Of a stretch of DNA of 64,000 nt, positions 1-9,627 are shown one piece after another; position 1 is the stretch's first letter, and each line of letters starts with the position of its first letter. The notes below the pieces were generated by a model that had not been told where the DNA came from, ran no database searches, and saw nothing but the letters and a program-made list of their open reading frames with translations. The stretch is from NCBI GenBank assembly GCA_028819845.1, contig JAPPKS010000035.1, positions 62,001 to 126,000 of the forward strand. Direction: 5' to 3'. The translations under genes and the position numbers were made by a program. This DNA is from Candidatus Poribacteria bacterium. GTDB taxonomy: Bacteria > Poribacteria > WGA-4E > PCPOR2b.

Positions 1-30
1 TCGTTGGTCATTTCATTCCATCCAAAAATA

Positions 31-492
31 TTACCACATCAGTTGGACATGAGCTTTAGTAATATCTGAAAGTTTAACCTGAATTGTTTCCCCTGAACGT
101 TGAGTAAGCCAAATCTTTTCCGAGTTAACATCTATCAGGACGCCGCTCATTTGCAAAAACTTTCCGCATGAGGAAAGCACTTCAATTTGAATATTCTGAC
201 TCAAATTTCTGCGGAAGTCCAGTTCCGTAATAAGCGGCCGATCCAATCCCGGAGATGCAATCTCTAGACTATAACTATCCAGTTTAAATCCATGCACCTC
301 TAGAACCGGTCCCGCAATTTCGCTAACGTGTTGACAATCCTTAGTCGTTATTCCGTCAGGCTTGTGAATTAAAAGCCTAAGCGTTCCATTACTCTTTTGG
401 TTTTCATGTTCAACGTCAACTAACTCAATCCCTTCGCCGTCCAGCACGGGTGATAACAAGTCGAAAACTGAAGTTTTCAGTGAGGAACTCAT
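31..492 (-). CDS. rimP: Ribosome maturation factor RimP
   Basis: RimP binds the 30S ribosomal subunit and helps its maturation in the cytoplasm. The 153-residue product has the usual family length. It shows the two-part RimP architecture: an N-terminal alpha/beta domain (about residues 1-85) ending in the family hallmark IASPGLDRPL near residues 78-87, then a small SH3-like barrel (about 90-153). In most bacteria rimP is the first gene of the rimP-nusA-infB operon. Transcription here runs leftward, so nusA would be expected just beyond the left edge; this is inference. The ATG at 490-492 is the only plausible start before an AT-rich spacer. No breaks are seen. Confidence 0.95.
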   Translation of the reverse strand: MSSSLKTSVFDLLSPVLDGEGIELVDVEHENQKSNGTLRLLIHKPDGITTKDCQHVSEIAGPVLEVHGFKLDSYSLEIASPGLDRPLITELDFRRNLSQNIQIEVLSSCGKFLQMSGVLIDVNSEKIWLTQRSGETIQVKLSDITKAHVQLMW

Positions 493-569
493 AACGGCGT
501 ACTAAAAAGATTGTCTCGCTAAAGCAATTACACTTCTCAATTATTAAACCAAGGTGTCAAAGCGCAATA

Positions 570-621
570 CACAAAAAAACAACCGCGATGTTTTTCCCCG
601 TAGGGAAAGTTTCCTCGCGGT
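570..621 (-). terminator. Rho-independent terminator, minus strand
   Basis: A compound hairpin has outer arms at 582-588 (ACCGCGA) and 615-621 (TCGCGGT) and an inner TTTCCC/GGGAAA stem. On the minus strand it is followed by a run of seven T (A on the plus strand at about 572-578). It lies downstream of rsmE and upstream of rimP, so it probably ends the rsmE transcript after a long repeat-bearing 3' tail. Confidence 0.65.
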
Positions 622-718
622 CTGACTAAATATTATCATACCCGGTTAGGATTTTGCAAGCAAAAAATTGGTCCGCAATTGAATGTCATAAACCGAACTC
701 CCATTCGCACCGTTCTAA

Positions 719-900
719 CTCGATTATATTGTGGGACAGGCTTCCCAACCTCGATTCCCTTGTGGGAGCGGCTCCCTAACCTCGATTAGCCTGTAGGAGC
801 GGCTTCCCAGCCTCGATTGTTGTATGGAAAGCCTTCCCAACCTCGATTAGCCTGTAGGAGAGGCTTCCCAGCCTCGATTCCCATGTGGGAGAAGCTTGCT
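719..900. repeat. Tandem array of a 31-bp repeat, about six imperfect units
   Basis: Units begin with CTCGATT at 719, 750, 781, 812, 842 and 873, giving a period of 31 bp (once 30). Each unit carries a variant of TGTGGGAGCGGCTTCCCA, itself a short imperfect inverted repeat. No cas genes and no unique spacers separate the units, so this is a minisatellite-like array and not CRISPR. The same core word occurs in the repeats at 1943-2168. Confidence 0.8.
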
Positions 901-952
901 TATCACAATATGAACCCAAATAACTACAAAGGATGAAATCGTCTAGTCCTAT

Positions 953-1687
953 TTAAACCTCGCGCAATTCATACATAACAATCGCCGCACCCACGATTCC
1001 CGCGGTTTCGGTACGCAAGATATTTGGGCAAAGTGAGGCGGGCTGTAATCCACTTTGAATGGCAGTTTCAGTCTCTTCAGCCGAAAACCCTCCCTCGGGT
1101 CCAACATAAAGTCCGACTGATGCTGCGCCTTTATGGCGTCGCAACACCTCCTTGATTTCCCGTTCTTCCTCGTTTTCCCACAACAAAATTGACAGGTCGA
1201 ATTGCGTTGCTTGCGCAAAGCACCGTTCTATCTCTTTTGCTTCGTGCACCTTGGCCAATCGCGAACGCCTGCACTGTTTAGCGGTTTCATTTGCAATCCG
1301 CTGCCACCGCGCTTGCAACTTCCCTTGAGCAGCTTCCGATCGCTTTGGAATCGAACGATGGCAAATCGTGGGCACAATTCCGTCAACACCGATTTCCGTT
1401 GTTTTTTGAACAACGAGATCCATTTTGTCCGACTTAGGCAAACCTTGGAAAAGTGTGATATGCGGCGGGGTGTGCGGATGAAATTGATGTTTGATTATGG
1501 TAGCATAAAGTGCGGGCAGGTGGGTGTCACGAAGGATTGCGGTGTAGCTGTTTCCTTCGCCGTCAAAGACGCGCACCGAATCGCCTGCTTTGAGGCGCAG
1601 CACATTGAGCAGGTGGTGGCGTTCCGCATCATCAATGTGGATTGCGTCCGTAGATATCCGCGCGGGAGCAGCATAGCAACTATACAT
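953..1687 (-). CDS. rsmE: 16S rRNA (uracil1498-N3)-methyltransferase RsmE
   Basis: RsmE methylates N3 of U1498 in 16S rRNA with S-adenosylmethionine. The 244-residue protein has the normal family length. It has an N-terminal PUA-like domain (about residues 1-75, with ERHHLLNVLRLKAGD) and a C-terminal SPOUT knot domain. The SAM-site motifs VGPEGGFS (about residue 195) and ILRTETA (about residue 225) are clear. The ATG at 1685-1687 gives a typical N-terminus. The gene stands alone on the minus strand; a likely terminator lies at 570-621. Frames on the opposite strand here are shadows. Confidence 0.95.
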   Translation of the reverse strand: MYSCYAAPARISTDAIHIDDAERHHLLNVLRLKAGDSVRVFDGEGNSYTAILRDTHLPALYATIIKHQFHPHTPPHITLFQGLPKSDKMDLVVQKTTEIGVDGIVPTICHRSIPKRSEAAQGKLQARWQRIANETAKQCRRSRLAKVHEAKEIERCFAQATQFDLSILLWENEEEREIKEVLRRHKGAASVGLYVGPEGGFSAEETETAIQSGLQPASLCPNILRTETAGIVGAAIVMYELREV

Positions 1688-1942
1688 CAGAATTGAATGT
1701 TGTTAGAAGTTACGCAGTTAGCAGAATATTGGTTAGAATTCAGTCAATGAATCAAACTAAATACACTGAATTATGACTATATCAATTTTATCTGTTTACG
1801 GCAAGCGTATATCGTCCGCGCACGAATTGTCTTCTTCCTTGCCAAGAAGGAGGGGGAGGTTTTACTTGTAGTTCTTGCTCGAAGTTACCAAAATAGTCAA
1901 ATCATCGAATCCTACCGCCGGCATCCTAATATTTACCCTCCT

Positions 1943-2168
1943 CCATAGCAGCAGTCTCCAAATCGCCGCACACCACCTGTGGGAGCGGCTTCCAGCCGCG
2001 ATATAGTAGTAAGTACACGCCGGTCTGTAATGCCTTTGTAGGTTGGGTAGAGCGGTCTTCACCGAATTCCATAGCAGCAATCTCCGAATCGCCGCACACC
2101 ACCTGTGGGAGCGGCTTCCAGCCGCGATATAGTAGTAAGCACACGCCGGTCTGTAATGTCTTTGTAGG
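1943..2168. repeat. Direct repeat, two 100-bp copies offset by 126 bp
   Basis: Copy 1 is 1943-2042 and copy 2 is 2069-2168. The copies differ at only a handful of positions. The core contains TGTGGGAGCGGCTTCCAGCC, whose GGCTGGAAGC-like arms can form a hairpin. The sequence between and after the copies differs (GGTTGGGTAGAG versus ATGGTTTGAACG). The word TTTGTAGGTTGGGTAGAG recurs near 27702-27720, so this is an interspersed family. Confidence 0.85.
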
Positions 2169-2610
2169 ATGGTTTGAACGATAAACTCCGCCAACAGCGA
2201 AGGAGATAGTTTTCTGCTCAACCCATCCTTCAAAAACTATCGCTTTCTTTCCGCTACCCGCTTCCGCAAATCCTCTGAGCTAGTCTCTCTATCCCACACA
2301 TCACCCGTGCTAAACGACCCCTTTGGCACTATCTTTCCCTGATCTTGCGCATCCGGTTTCCCCTTGACGCGGCGATCCGCCGCCCGATCTTCTTGAAAAT
2401 CGCCTCTAAATAGTGAATGCTAATATTTTAGCATCACAGCCCCTCAAAAGACCTACACAACTTTTTTCTTGGTTACCTTTTGGTTACCCCGCGATTTCAA
2501 CGAACCCGCACCACAAGCGGACCGGCGCATTTCAGTGAAAGGTAACCATCGACATTGATTCACCCAGAAATCAGCCATTTTCCGCTGCTATTCCATCCTA
2601 ATTTTTACCA

Positions 2611-2648
2611 CAAAAAAAGGGAGAGACACCTCGCGGTGCCGCTCCCTT
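2611..2648 (-). terminator. Rho-independent terminator of glmS
   Basis: Nested stems AAGGGAG/CTCCCTT (2617-2623 with 2642-2648) and CACC/GGTG are followed on the minus strand by a T run (A on the plus strand at 2612-2618). It begins 35 bp beyond the glmS stop codon, which fits intrinsic termination. Confidence 0.75.
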
Positions 2649-2682
2649 CGCTAAATTGATTTGTCTTGGTAAAGACGACTGC

Positions 2683-4506
2683 CTACTCAACGGTAACACT
2701 CTTAGCCAAGTTTCTCGGCTGATCGACATCGCACCCACGATGAACGGCACTGTGGTAGGCGAGCAATTGTAGCGGAACCGCAACCAGCAAGGGTGAGAGC
2801 TCCTCCGCAATCTCCGGAACAAAGATAACCTCCTGAGCGTGTGCATGGATTTCCGTGTTGCCTTCGCTAGCGATTGCGATGATGACTCCATCTCGAGCGC
2901 GCACCTGCTGGATGGCGCTTACAACCTTCGAATAGATGCTGCTATTATTGGCAATGCACACGACCGGCACATTGCCGTCGATTAACGCAATAGGACCATG
3001 TTTTATCTCGCCCGCGGGATGGCCTTCGGCATGAATATATGAGATTTCCTTCAGCTTGAGTGCGCCTTCCAAAGCGTTGGGATAGTTGTAGCTTCGTCCA
3101 AGAAATATGTACACGCCCGCATCGCTGTATTTCTCCGCGCATACCTGTATTTGCTGCTTTTGGATAAATCGTTCTATAAGAATGGGGGCTTTTCGAAGCG
3201 CCGCGAGGAAACGTTGAACTTCTTCAAATTCTAGTAACCCCTTAATCTGTCCCATATGCAGTGCGAAGAGTCCAAGGACGGCAATCTGTGCCGTATAGGC
3301 TTTGGTTGAAGCCACACCAATTTCCAACCCGGCGTGAATGTCTATCACGGCGTCTGCTTCCCGAGCTATGGTACTGTTAATCATGTTGCAGATAGCCAAT
3401 ACCGGCATGGACTTGCTTCGTGCTTCGCGCAGCCCCTCCAGCGTATCGGCGGTTTCTCCGGATTGGGAAATTGAAATGACCAGCGTATCACCCTCCAAAA
3501 TTGGATTTCGATAGCGGAATTCGGAGGAGATGTCCACCTCTGTTTGAATCCGTGTATACCGCTCCAGCAAATACTTGCCAATTAAGCCCGCATGCCATGA
3601 TGTGCCGCACGCCTGTATTACAATACGGTTGACTTTGCCCAGAAATGAGTCATCCAATCCAAACTCCCCGAAATCAACCCTCATCGTATCCGTCACATAC
3701 GCGTTGTATAAACGCCGTAAGACATCAGGTTGTTCGTGTATCTCTTTGAGCATGAAGTTCGGGTAGTCCCCTTTATCGATTGTTTCGGCGCTCAGATGAA
3801 TAGGATGAATCTGCGGTTCAATTCGCTCACCCGATATCGTCCGCACCTCAATGTGCTCTCGACCTACAACAGCAACCTGATTGTCTTCAAGATAAATCAC
3901 CCGCTGTGTACGGGTAGGCAGCGCGGGCAAATCCGAAGTAACGAAATTCTCATCTTTTCCTAGTCCCAAAATCAGCGGGTTATTGCGTCGAGCCGCAACA
4001 ATGCAATCTGGAAACTGCCGGTGAATAAAGGCGGCGGCAAACGTTCCATCCAATCGTTGAAGCGTCCGGCGGACGGCATCAAAAATGTCTCCATTTACAT
4101 TTTCTTCAAATAAATGTACGAGCACTTCCGTATCAGTATCCGACACGAATACATGGCCGCGTGCTTGCAATTCCTGCCGGAGTTGAAGGTAGTTTTCGAT
4201 AATACCGTTATGAACGACAGCTATCGTCTGTTGTTCGTCCACTTGCGGGTGAGCATTTCGTTCATTCGGCTCGCCGTGTGTCGCCCATCGTGTGTGTCCA
4301 ATACCGATGGGGCCGTGCATAGGCTTCTGGCGAAGGCTCTCGTCTAGAACGTGTAGCTTACCTGCCATTTTCCTGAGGTTCAATTCGCCGTCGCTGATGA
4401 CAGCGATTCCGGCTGAATCATATCCTCTGTATTGAAGTCTTTCCAATCCTGTCCACAATACAGAATCAGCGTAATTGTTGCCGATATATCCGACAATCCC
4501 GCACAT
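2683..4506 (-). CDS. glmS: Glutamine-fructose-6-phosphate aminotransferase
   Basis: GlmS makes glucosamine-6-phosphate from fructose-6-phosphate and glutamine, the entry step to UDP-N-acetylglucosamine for peptidoglycan and lipopolysaccharide. The protein has 607 residues (E. coli: 609). It starts MCGIVGYIG, so Cys2 becomes the N-terminal nucleophile of the class II glutaminase domain (about 1-235). Two SIS sugar-isomerase domains follow (about 285-425 and 455-600), with SQSGET near residue 350 and a C-terminal DQPRNLAKSVTVE. It sits 45 bp downstream of the beta-helix gene at 4552-5250 in the same direction, and the two probably form an amino-sugar operon. No glmS-type ribozyme was recognised upstream. 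Confidence 0.97.
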   Translation of the reverse strand: MCGIVGYIGNNYADSVLWTGLERLQYRGYDSAGIAVISDGELNLRKMAGKLHVLDESLRQKPMHGPIGIGHTRWATHGEPNERNAHPQVDEQQTIAVVHNGIIENYLQLRQELQARGHVFVSDTDTEVLVHLFEENVNGDIFDAVRRTLQRLDGTFAAAFIHRQFPDCIVAARRNNPLILGLGKDENFVTSDLPALPTRTQRVIYLEDNQVAVVGREHIEVRTISGERIEPQIHPIHLSAETIDKGDYPNFMLKEIHEQPDVLRRLYNAYVTDTMRVDFGEFGLDDSFLGKVNRIVIQACGTSWHAGLIGKYLLERYTRIQTEVDISSEFRYRNPILEGDTLVISISQSGETADTLEGLREARSKSMPVLAICNMINSTIAREADAVIDIHAGLEIGVASTKAYTAQIAVLGLFALHMGQIKGLLEFEEVQRFLAALRKAPILIERFIQKQQIQVCAEKYSDAGVYIFLGRSYNYPNALEGALKLKEISYIHAEGHPAGEIKHGPIALIDGNVPVVCIANNSSIYSKVVSAIQQVRARDGVIIAIASEGNTEIHAHAQEVIFVPEIAEELSPLLVAVPLQLLAYHSAVHRGCDVDQPRNLAKSVTVE

Positions 4507-4551
4507 TAAAGGTACTCCTGATTCCGATTACTATTCTTTGATTAATCCACA

Positions 4552-5250
4552 TTAGACATCGCACATAGACTTGATTACTTCATGATGAGAATGCGTCCCT
4601 TGGACGGACAGTACCGGGTACACTACACACCCCCTCCCAAGCAGCGTGCCGGGGTTCAGCACCGAATTACAACCTATCTGCGTATCGTCACCCGTAATAG
4701 CTCCAAGTTTCCGAAGCCCCGTTGTAAATTTTTCCCCATCAAGATTTCGCGCAATTACGTCTGTATCTGTAATTTTTCTGTTAGCGAACTTGACCCCTGC
4801 CCCTAGATTCGAGTTAAATCCAATAATTGAATCGCCGATGTAGTTGCAATGGCCCGCCCGTGTTCCATTCATTACAATCGAATGCTTAATTTCGGTCGAA
4901 TATCCAATAACGCAATCTTCCCCGATGATGACATTTTCGCGAACGTATGCGCAATGTCGAACCACTGTCCTGTCGCCAACAATTGCCGGCCCCTTGATGT
5001 ATACATTCGGCTCTATAACTACACCTTCACCTAATATGACATCGGGCCCTACGATTGCGCCTTGCATAATGTCTGCATTCATTTGGCGGCGCGGCCGGGC
5101 AATACATTTCGCAATATAATCCCTCAATAACAGCAACGCTTCCCACACATAGCGGACATTCGCAAATAGATGCCTATGCTCAAAGCGTTCGTAATCAAAA
5201 AGCGCCTCCGGAAATATTACATCAATTTCGGTGTTCTTCATCATGTTCAT
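4552..5250 (-). CDS. Left-handed beta-helix (hexapeptide repeat) transferase-like protein
   Basis: The 232-residue product is dominated from about residue 62 to 180 by hexapeptide repeats of the [LIV]-G-x4 type (GAIVGPDVILGEGVVIEPN region). These build a left-handed beta-helix like the C-terminal half of GlmU-type sugar-1-phosphate transferases. The N-terminal nucleotidyltransferase domain of GlmU is absent; about 60 helical residues replace it. The repeats plus the adjacent glmS suggest a role in UDP-GlcNAc or related amino-sugar synthesis, but the acyl or nucleotidyl substrate cannot be read from the sequence. Two in-frame ATGs lie at the start (5250 and 5244); the upstream one is used here. 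Confidence 0.8.
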   Translation of the reverse strand: MNMMKNTEIDVIFPEALFDYERFEHRHLFANVRYVWEALLLLRDYIAKCIARPRRQMNADIMQGAIVGPDVILGEGVVIEPNVYIKGPAIVGDRTVVRHCAYVRENVIIGEDCVIGYSTEIKHSIVMNGTRAGHCNYIGDSIIGFNSNLGAGVKFANRKITDTDVIARNLDGEKFTTGLRKLGAITGDDTQIGCNSVLNPGTLLGRGCVVYPVLSVQGTHSHHEVIKSMCDV

Positions 5251-5622
5251 CCGAGATTAAGAACCGTTGCGTCACCAGAAAAAGGATTGATGAGTATCCT
5301 GATAAATTTCCCGGTATGATTTAACAATTAGGATTAACGCGCAGGCGCAGGTTACAGGTTCGTTAGATTTCAATGTATCTTGGACAATTTATCGTCACTG
5401 CCGCGTGAGGAGTAAAATTATAGCAAATGCACTCTCCAAAAAACTAGCGAGAAATAAACCAGCCCGATTTGTCAATTTTCAAGCTAGGATTTGTTGGCAA
5501 AAATTCCCGTACGGTGTGAGATTATTGTTCGATTTGCTTCACGCAATCTCCAAGATGAGTTTTGTTAGGCGCCGGCGATTTAATTTTCATTGCCGCCAAG
5601 CAACGCCGTACCTTGATTTTCC

Positions 5623-5651
5623 TTGAGATTTTAGTATTTTTCAGGTACAAT
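5623..5651 (+). promoter_or_regulatory. Predicted sigma-70-type promoter for the cytochrome gene
   Basis: A TTGAGA box at 5623-5628 and a TACAAT box at 5646-5651 are 17 bp apart. The implied start near 5658 leaves a short leader with GGGGAG at 5664-5669 before the ATG at 5676. The rest of the 5251-5675 spacer shows no other feature. Confidence 0.5.
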
Positions 5652-5675
5652 TTAGCAACCTATGGGGAGTTTAAA

Positions 5676-8222
5676 ATGCTAAGGCGGAATAGAATCGTAT
5701 TTTTAATGGGAATGGTAGTTGCTTTATCCATACCATTTTGCCTCAATCTAGCGGCGGCGACAGGCGCCGAGCAAGAGTTTCAAGATGAACAGCACGCTTT
5801 TTTTGAGGCGAAAATACGTCCCGTGTTGTTAAACACCTGTTTCAATTGCCACGGCGGCGAGGAGGTCAACAACGGTTTCCGCGTAGATTCGCGGGAAGCT
5901 TTGATTGAAGGCGGATATCACGGTCCAGCCATTGTTCCCGGTCAGCCGGACGCAAGTTTGTTGCTTGACGCGATTCGGCATGATGATACGGCATATGTTC
6001 ACATGCCGCCCGACGAGCAACTCCCAAATCACGTTGTAGCCGACTTTGAAAACTGGGTGAGCAGCGGCGCCTTGTGGCCAGCGGAGTCAACTTGGGGTGC
6101 GGAAGTGTCCGATCCGAGCGCACCCCACTGGTCGTTTGAACCGGTGAAAAAGGTTGAACCGCTCGTCCCGTCAAACGCTTGGTCAAATCACCCAATAGAT
6201 CAATTCATCAGTGCCGGGTGGGCTGCGCACGATTTGTCTCCCAATCCGCTGGCGGACAAGCGCACGCTCATCCGCCGCGTCTACTTCAGTCTCATCGGCT
6301 TGCCGCCTTCGCCCGACGCGGTTTCCGCGTTTGTGAATGATACATCCCCCGATGCATTTGAGAAGCTTGTGGAGAAACTGTTAACGTCCCCCCGATATGG
6401 CGAACGCTGGGGGCGGCATTGGATGGATGTAGTACGCTACGCGGATACGGCAGGTGACAACGCAGATTATCCCATACCCGAGATTCATCAATACCGAGAT
6501 TATATCATTGATGCGTTTAATGCGGACAAGCCGTACAACGAGTTTATTCAAGAACAGCTAGCCGGTGACATCCTCGCTAAGGGTGGAAGTCCGGAACGCT
6601 TTGCCGAGCAGGTGATCGCCACGGGGTTCGTCGCCTTGTCCCGCCGTTACGGCACGTCTCCCTACGAATTGCGCCATCTCATAATTGAAGACACCATTGA
6701 GACGGTAGGGCGCGCGTTTATGGGAATGACGCTCAGGTGCGCCCGTTGTCACGACCACAAGTTCGACCCGGTTACGATGGAAGACTACTATGCCCTCTAT
6801 GGCATTTTCGCCAGCACACAGTATCCCTATACCGGCTCCGAACTTTTTCGGTTCGGAAGCGAACGGCGTATGAATTTCGTCCCCCTATTACTGCCAGAGC
6901 AAGCTCAACCAAGGGTCGATTCGCATCGAAAACAGCTTTCCCAGATTCAGGACGAGATGCGTCGCCTCGAAGGTAAAAGTTTGCCGGCGAAAAAACGTGA
7001 TGAATTGAATCTCATTGTCGAAAGCGTTGACAAGGAGATTGCTGCACTGAAGGAGGCGGGGCAGGATATTACAACTATCGAATCGCAAAAAAAGATGCTA
7101 ACTGAGCGCCGAGACAGAGTTAAACGGCAAATTGACAGAATGAAAAAGGAGCTCAAGCAGCAACTCGCGCGGTCGGACCTGCCCGGCGATTTACCTCAAG
7201 CCTATGCTGTCCAGGATGGCACCCCTGTAGATGTCCCCATTCAAATTGGGGGAAATCCAAAGGAGACGGGGCCTGTAGCCATACGAAACACGCCCAAATT
7301 CCTCAACGGCAACACTTCTCTTGACATTCCCGGCGGGCAGAGCGGCCGCCTTCAATTGGCGGAGTGGCTGGCCGACCAGGCGAACCCTTTGACTGCGCGG
7401 GTCATGGTCAATCGTATCTGGCAATACCACTTTGGAAAGGGAATTGTGTCAACGCCGTCCAATTTTGGACGCAGCGGCGCCATGCCAACGCATCCAAAAT
7501 TGCTTGATTATCTTGCAGAGCGGTTCGTTGAGAGCGGCTGGTCGATTAAGGCGATGCACCGGCTGATTCTCTCCTCGAAAACCTATCAACTCGCGAGCGA
7601 TTATAACGCTCAGAATGCCTCAATAGACCCGGCCAATGCCTATCATTGGCGATTTGACCGCCGCCGGCTCGAAGCCGAAGCAATTCGGGACGCAATGATG
7701 GCAGCCAGCGGGCTTCTGAAGTTAAACCCACCAGGAGGACACCCATTTCCACCCGTTAGCACGTGGAGATGGACGCAGCATTACCCATTCAAGAAGAAGA
7801 CTTATCCATCAAACCATCGCAGCGTTTATCTGATGACGCAGCGGCTTCAGCGGCATCCGTTCCTCGGTCTATTTGATTCGCCAGACACCAACACGACTAC
7901 CGGCAAGCGAAAGCAATCAACCGTCCCGCAACAGTCGCTGTTTCTGAGGAATCATCCATGGGTGCAAAAACAGGCGGCGGCTTTCGCGAACCGACTAATT
8001 GAATCGTCCATAGACTCTGCCCAGCGCGTCAACCGCGCGCACCAGGTCGCTTATGGACGTGAAGCATACATTGACGAACAGCAGCGCGCAACAGAATATA
8101 TCGCACAAGTGTCTCAAGAACTCAATGCGTACGACATGTCGCCTGAACAACGCGAATTGGAGACGTGGTCAAGCTACGCGCGAGTCGTATTGACAGCCAA
8201 CGAATTTCTTTACATTGACTAA
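5676..8222 (+). CDS. Planctomycete-type cytochrome, PSCyt1-DUF1549-DUF1553
   Basis: This 848-residue exported protein belongs to the PSCyt1 / DUF1549 / DUF1553 family, abundant in Planctomycetes and Poribacteria and usually paired with a DUF1501 protein. A signal peptide covers about residues 1-29. A first c-type heme motif CFNCH is at residues 55-59 and a second CARCH at 355-359. The DUF1549 block follows the first heme domain; the C-terminal DUF1553 block contains NRIWQYHFGKG and later QRLQRHPFL. Its reaction is not established; a periplasmic redox or carbohydrate-degrading role is usually proposed. The ATG at 5676 is chosen over an upstream in-frame ATG at 5562 because it has GGGGAG at the right distance and begins the signal peptide. 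Confidence 0.9.
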   Translation: MLRRNRIVFLMGMVVALSIPFCLNLAAATGAEQEFQDEQHAFFEAKIRPVLLNTCFNCHGGEEVNNGFRVDSREALIEGGYHGPAIVPGQPDASLLLDAIRHDDTAYVHMPPDEQLPNHVVADFENWVSSGALWPAESTWGAEVSDPSAPHWSFEPVKKVEPLVPSNAWSNHPIDQFISAGWAAHDLSPNPLADKRTLIRRVYFSLIGLPPSPDAVSAFVNDTSPDAFEKLVEKLLTSPRYGERWGRHWMDVVRYADTAGDNADYPIPEIHQYRDYIIDAFNADKPYNEFIQEQLAGDILAKGGSPERFAEQVIATGFVALSRRYGTSPYELRHLIIEDTIETVGRAFMGMTLRCARCHDHKFDPVTMEDYYALYGIFASTQYPYTGSELFRFGSERRMNFVPLLLPEQAQPRVDSHRKQLSQIQDEMRRLEGKSLPAKKRDELNLIVESVDKEIAALKEAGQDITTIESQKKMLTERRDRVKRQIDRMKKELKQQLARSDLPGDLPQAYAVQDGTPVDVPIQIGGNPKETGPVAIRNTPKFLNGNTSLDIPGGQSGRLQLAEWLADQANPLTARVMVNRIWQYHFGKGIVSTPSNFGRSGAMPTHPKLLDYLAERFVESGWSIKAMHRLILSSKTYQLASDYNAQNASIDPANAYHWRFDRRRLEAEAIRDAMMAASGLLKLNPPGGHPFPPVSTWRWTQHYPFKKKTYPSNHRSVYLMTQRLQRHPFLGLFDSPDTNTTTGKRKQSTVPQQSLFLRNHPWVQKQAAAFANRLIESSIDSAQRVNRAHQVAYGREAYIDEQQRATEYIAQVSQELNAYDMSPEQRELETWSSYARVVLTANEFLYID

Positions 8223-8247
8223 CTTCAATAGACAGGCAGGTGCAACC

Positions 8248-9627
8248 ATGAAAGAAGAGCATCGAATCAATCGACGGCATTTTCTGAACTATGCACTCAC
8301 CGGGTGCGCCACGACTATGCTTGGCCCTATAACCAAACTGTGTCTCGCCGCAGAGTTTCATAACGGACATCCTTTGGCGCCCAAGCTGACCCATCATCCG
8401 GCGAAGGCTAAGAATCTGATTTTCGTGTTTCTGACGGGCGGGTTCTCACACGTCGACACTTTCGACTATAAACCGAAGCTGCAGCAAGATCACGGCAAAG
8501 AGATTCCGGCGTGGGGAAACACCACGCAACCGGCAAAGGGCTCGCCTTTCAAATTCCAGCCGTACGGCGAGTCTGGGCTTATGATTAGCGAGTTGTTCCC
8601 TCACCTTGGGAGCATAGTCGACGACCTATGCGTGATAAGAAGCATGCACACCGATCTTGTAGAGCATTTTCAAGCGACGCTTGCCATGCACACCGGATCC
8701 GCAACAGTTCCGATGCCGAGCATCGGCGCATGGTTGAGTTATGGGCTAGGCACGGAAAACCTCGACCTGCCATCGTACATGGTGTTGTGCGAGCGTATCC
8801 CCTACTCCGGGTCGCAGGTGTGGGACAGTCATTTCTTGCCGCCGGTGCATCAAGGTGTACGCGTCATTCCGGGAGACGAACCGATACGCAATCTAAAATC
8901 CAACGCTAGGTCGCTAAAGCTGGCGGAGCTTGAACGAATCATGCTGCACGATGTCAACGAAATTCACGCACAGCAGCGCCCCGGCGATTTGGAACTGCGT
9001 GCCCGAATGAATGCTGACAACACCGCTAAGGGTATGGCGCGTGCCGCGCCGCAAATGTTCGATGTATCAAAGGAGAGCGATGCCACCCTAAACCTGTACG
9101 GACTAAAAAGAGACGATAACAAATCGTTCGCTTGGCAGTGTTTGGTGGCTCGAAGGATGGTCGAACACGGCGTACGCGTGGTGGAACTCATTGACACTGG
9201 CTCAAATGATAACTGGGACGCCCACGGCAACATGGAAGAACATCGTCCAAAAGCCCGACGCGTCGATCTGCCGCTCTCAGCGCTGGTCAAGGATTTGAAG
9301 CAGCGTGGTATGTTTGATGAAACGCTCATCGCAATCTGTACCGAGTTCGGCCGCACGCCGTTTTCGGACGGCGTTGGCCGCAACCACCATGGCACAGCGT
9401 TTACTTGTTTGCTCGCGGGCGCCGGTATTAAGGGCGGCGTAGCATATGGTGAATCAGATGAGTATGGTTTAGGCATCGTCTCGCAGCCGTGCCATGTCCA
9501 TGATTACCACGCCACCATCCTCCACTTAATGGGGATTGACCACACAAAACTCACCTACCGTTATGGGGGCCGCGACTTTCGGTTAACCGATGTGCACGGC
9601 AAAATAATTTCAGAAGTTCTTGCATAA
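8248..9627 (+). CDS. DUF1501 protein with Tat signal
   Basis: DUF1501 proteins have an alkaline-phosphatase/sulfatase-like fold and are typically encoded next to DUF1549/DUF1553 cytochromes, as here (25 bp downstream). The N-terminus carries a twin-arginine export signal, RRHFLNYAL, so the folded protein is probably exported by Tat. The family body is visible in FLTGGFSHVDTFDYKP, in DNWDAHGNM, and in CTEFGRTPFSDG-x-GRNHHG, the metal-site-like end motif. The start at 8248 is preferred over an in-frame ATG at 8215 because it follows an AGG-rich site and puts the Tat motif at the proper distance. The substrate is unknown. Confidence 0.88.
   Translation: MKEEHRINRRHFLNYALTGCATTMLGPITKLCLAAEFHNGHPLAPKLTHHPAKAKNLIFVFLTGGFSHVDTFDYKPKLQQDHGKEIPAWGNTTQPAKGSPFKFQPYGESGLMISELFPHLGSIVDDLCVIRSMHTDLVEHFQATLAMHTGSATVPMPSIGAWLSYGLGTENLDLPSYMVLCERIPYSGSQVWDSHFLPPVHQGVRVIPGDEPIRNLKSNARSLKLAELERIMLHDVNEIHAQQRPGDLELRARMNADNTAKGMARAAPQMFDVSKESDATLNLYGLKRDDNKSFAWQCLVARRMVEHGVRVVELIDTGSNDNWDAHGNMEEHRPKARRVDLPLSALVKDLKQRGMFDETLIAICTEFGRTPFSDGVGRNHHGTAFTCLLAGAGIKGGVAYGESDEYGLGIVSQPCHVHDYHATILHLMGIDHTKLTYRYGGRDFRLTDVHGKIISEVLA

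Larger units (their letters stand above)
1688..2682. other. Gene-free spacer between glmS and rsmE
   Basis: No convincing coding frame is present. The spacer holds the 126-bp-spaced repeat pair (1943-2168), a stretch with three copies of the word GGTTACC near 2470-2550, and the glmS terminator at 2611-2648. The open frames crossing 1862-2233 exist only because the repeats happen to be open. Confidence 0.7.

Noticed and set aside
719-900. Regularly spaced repeats resembling a CRISPR array
   Set aside because: The whole 31-bp period is repeated with no unique spacers, and no cas genes are near.
1202-1696. A 164-codon plus-strand open frame
   Set aside because: It lies antisense over rsmE, which is a clear family match; composition and lack of a ribosome-binding site mark it as a shadow.
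1862-2233. A 123-codon minus-strand open frame
   Set aside because: It is internally repetitive only because it crosses the two DNA repeat copies; there is no family resemblance or ribosome-binding site.
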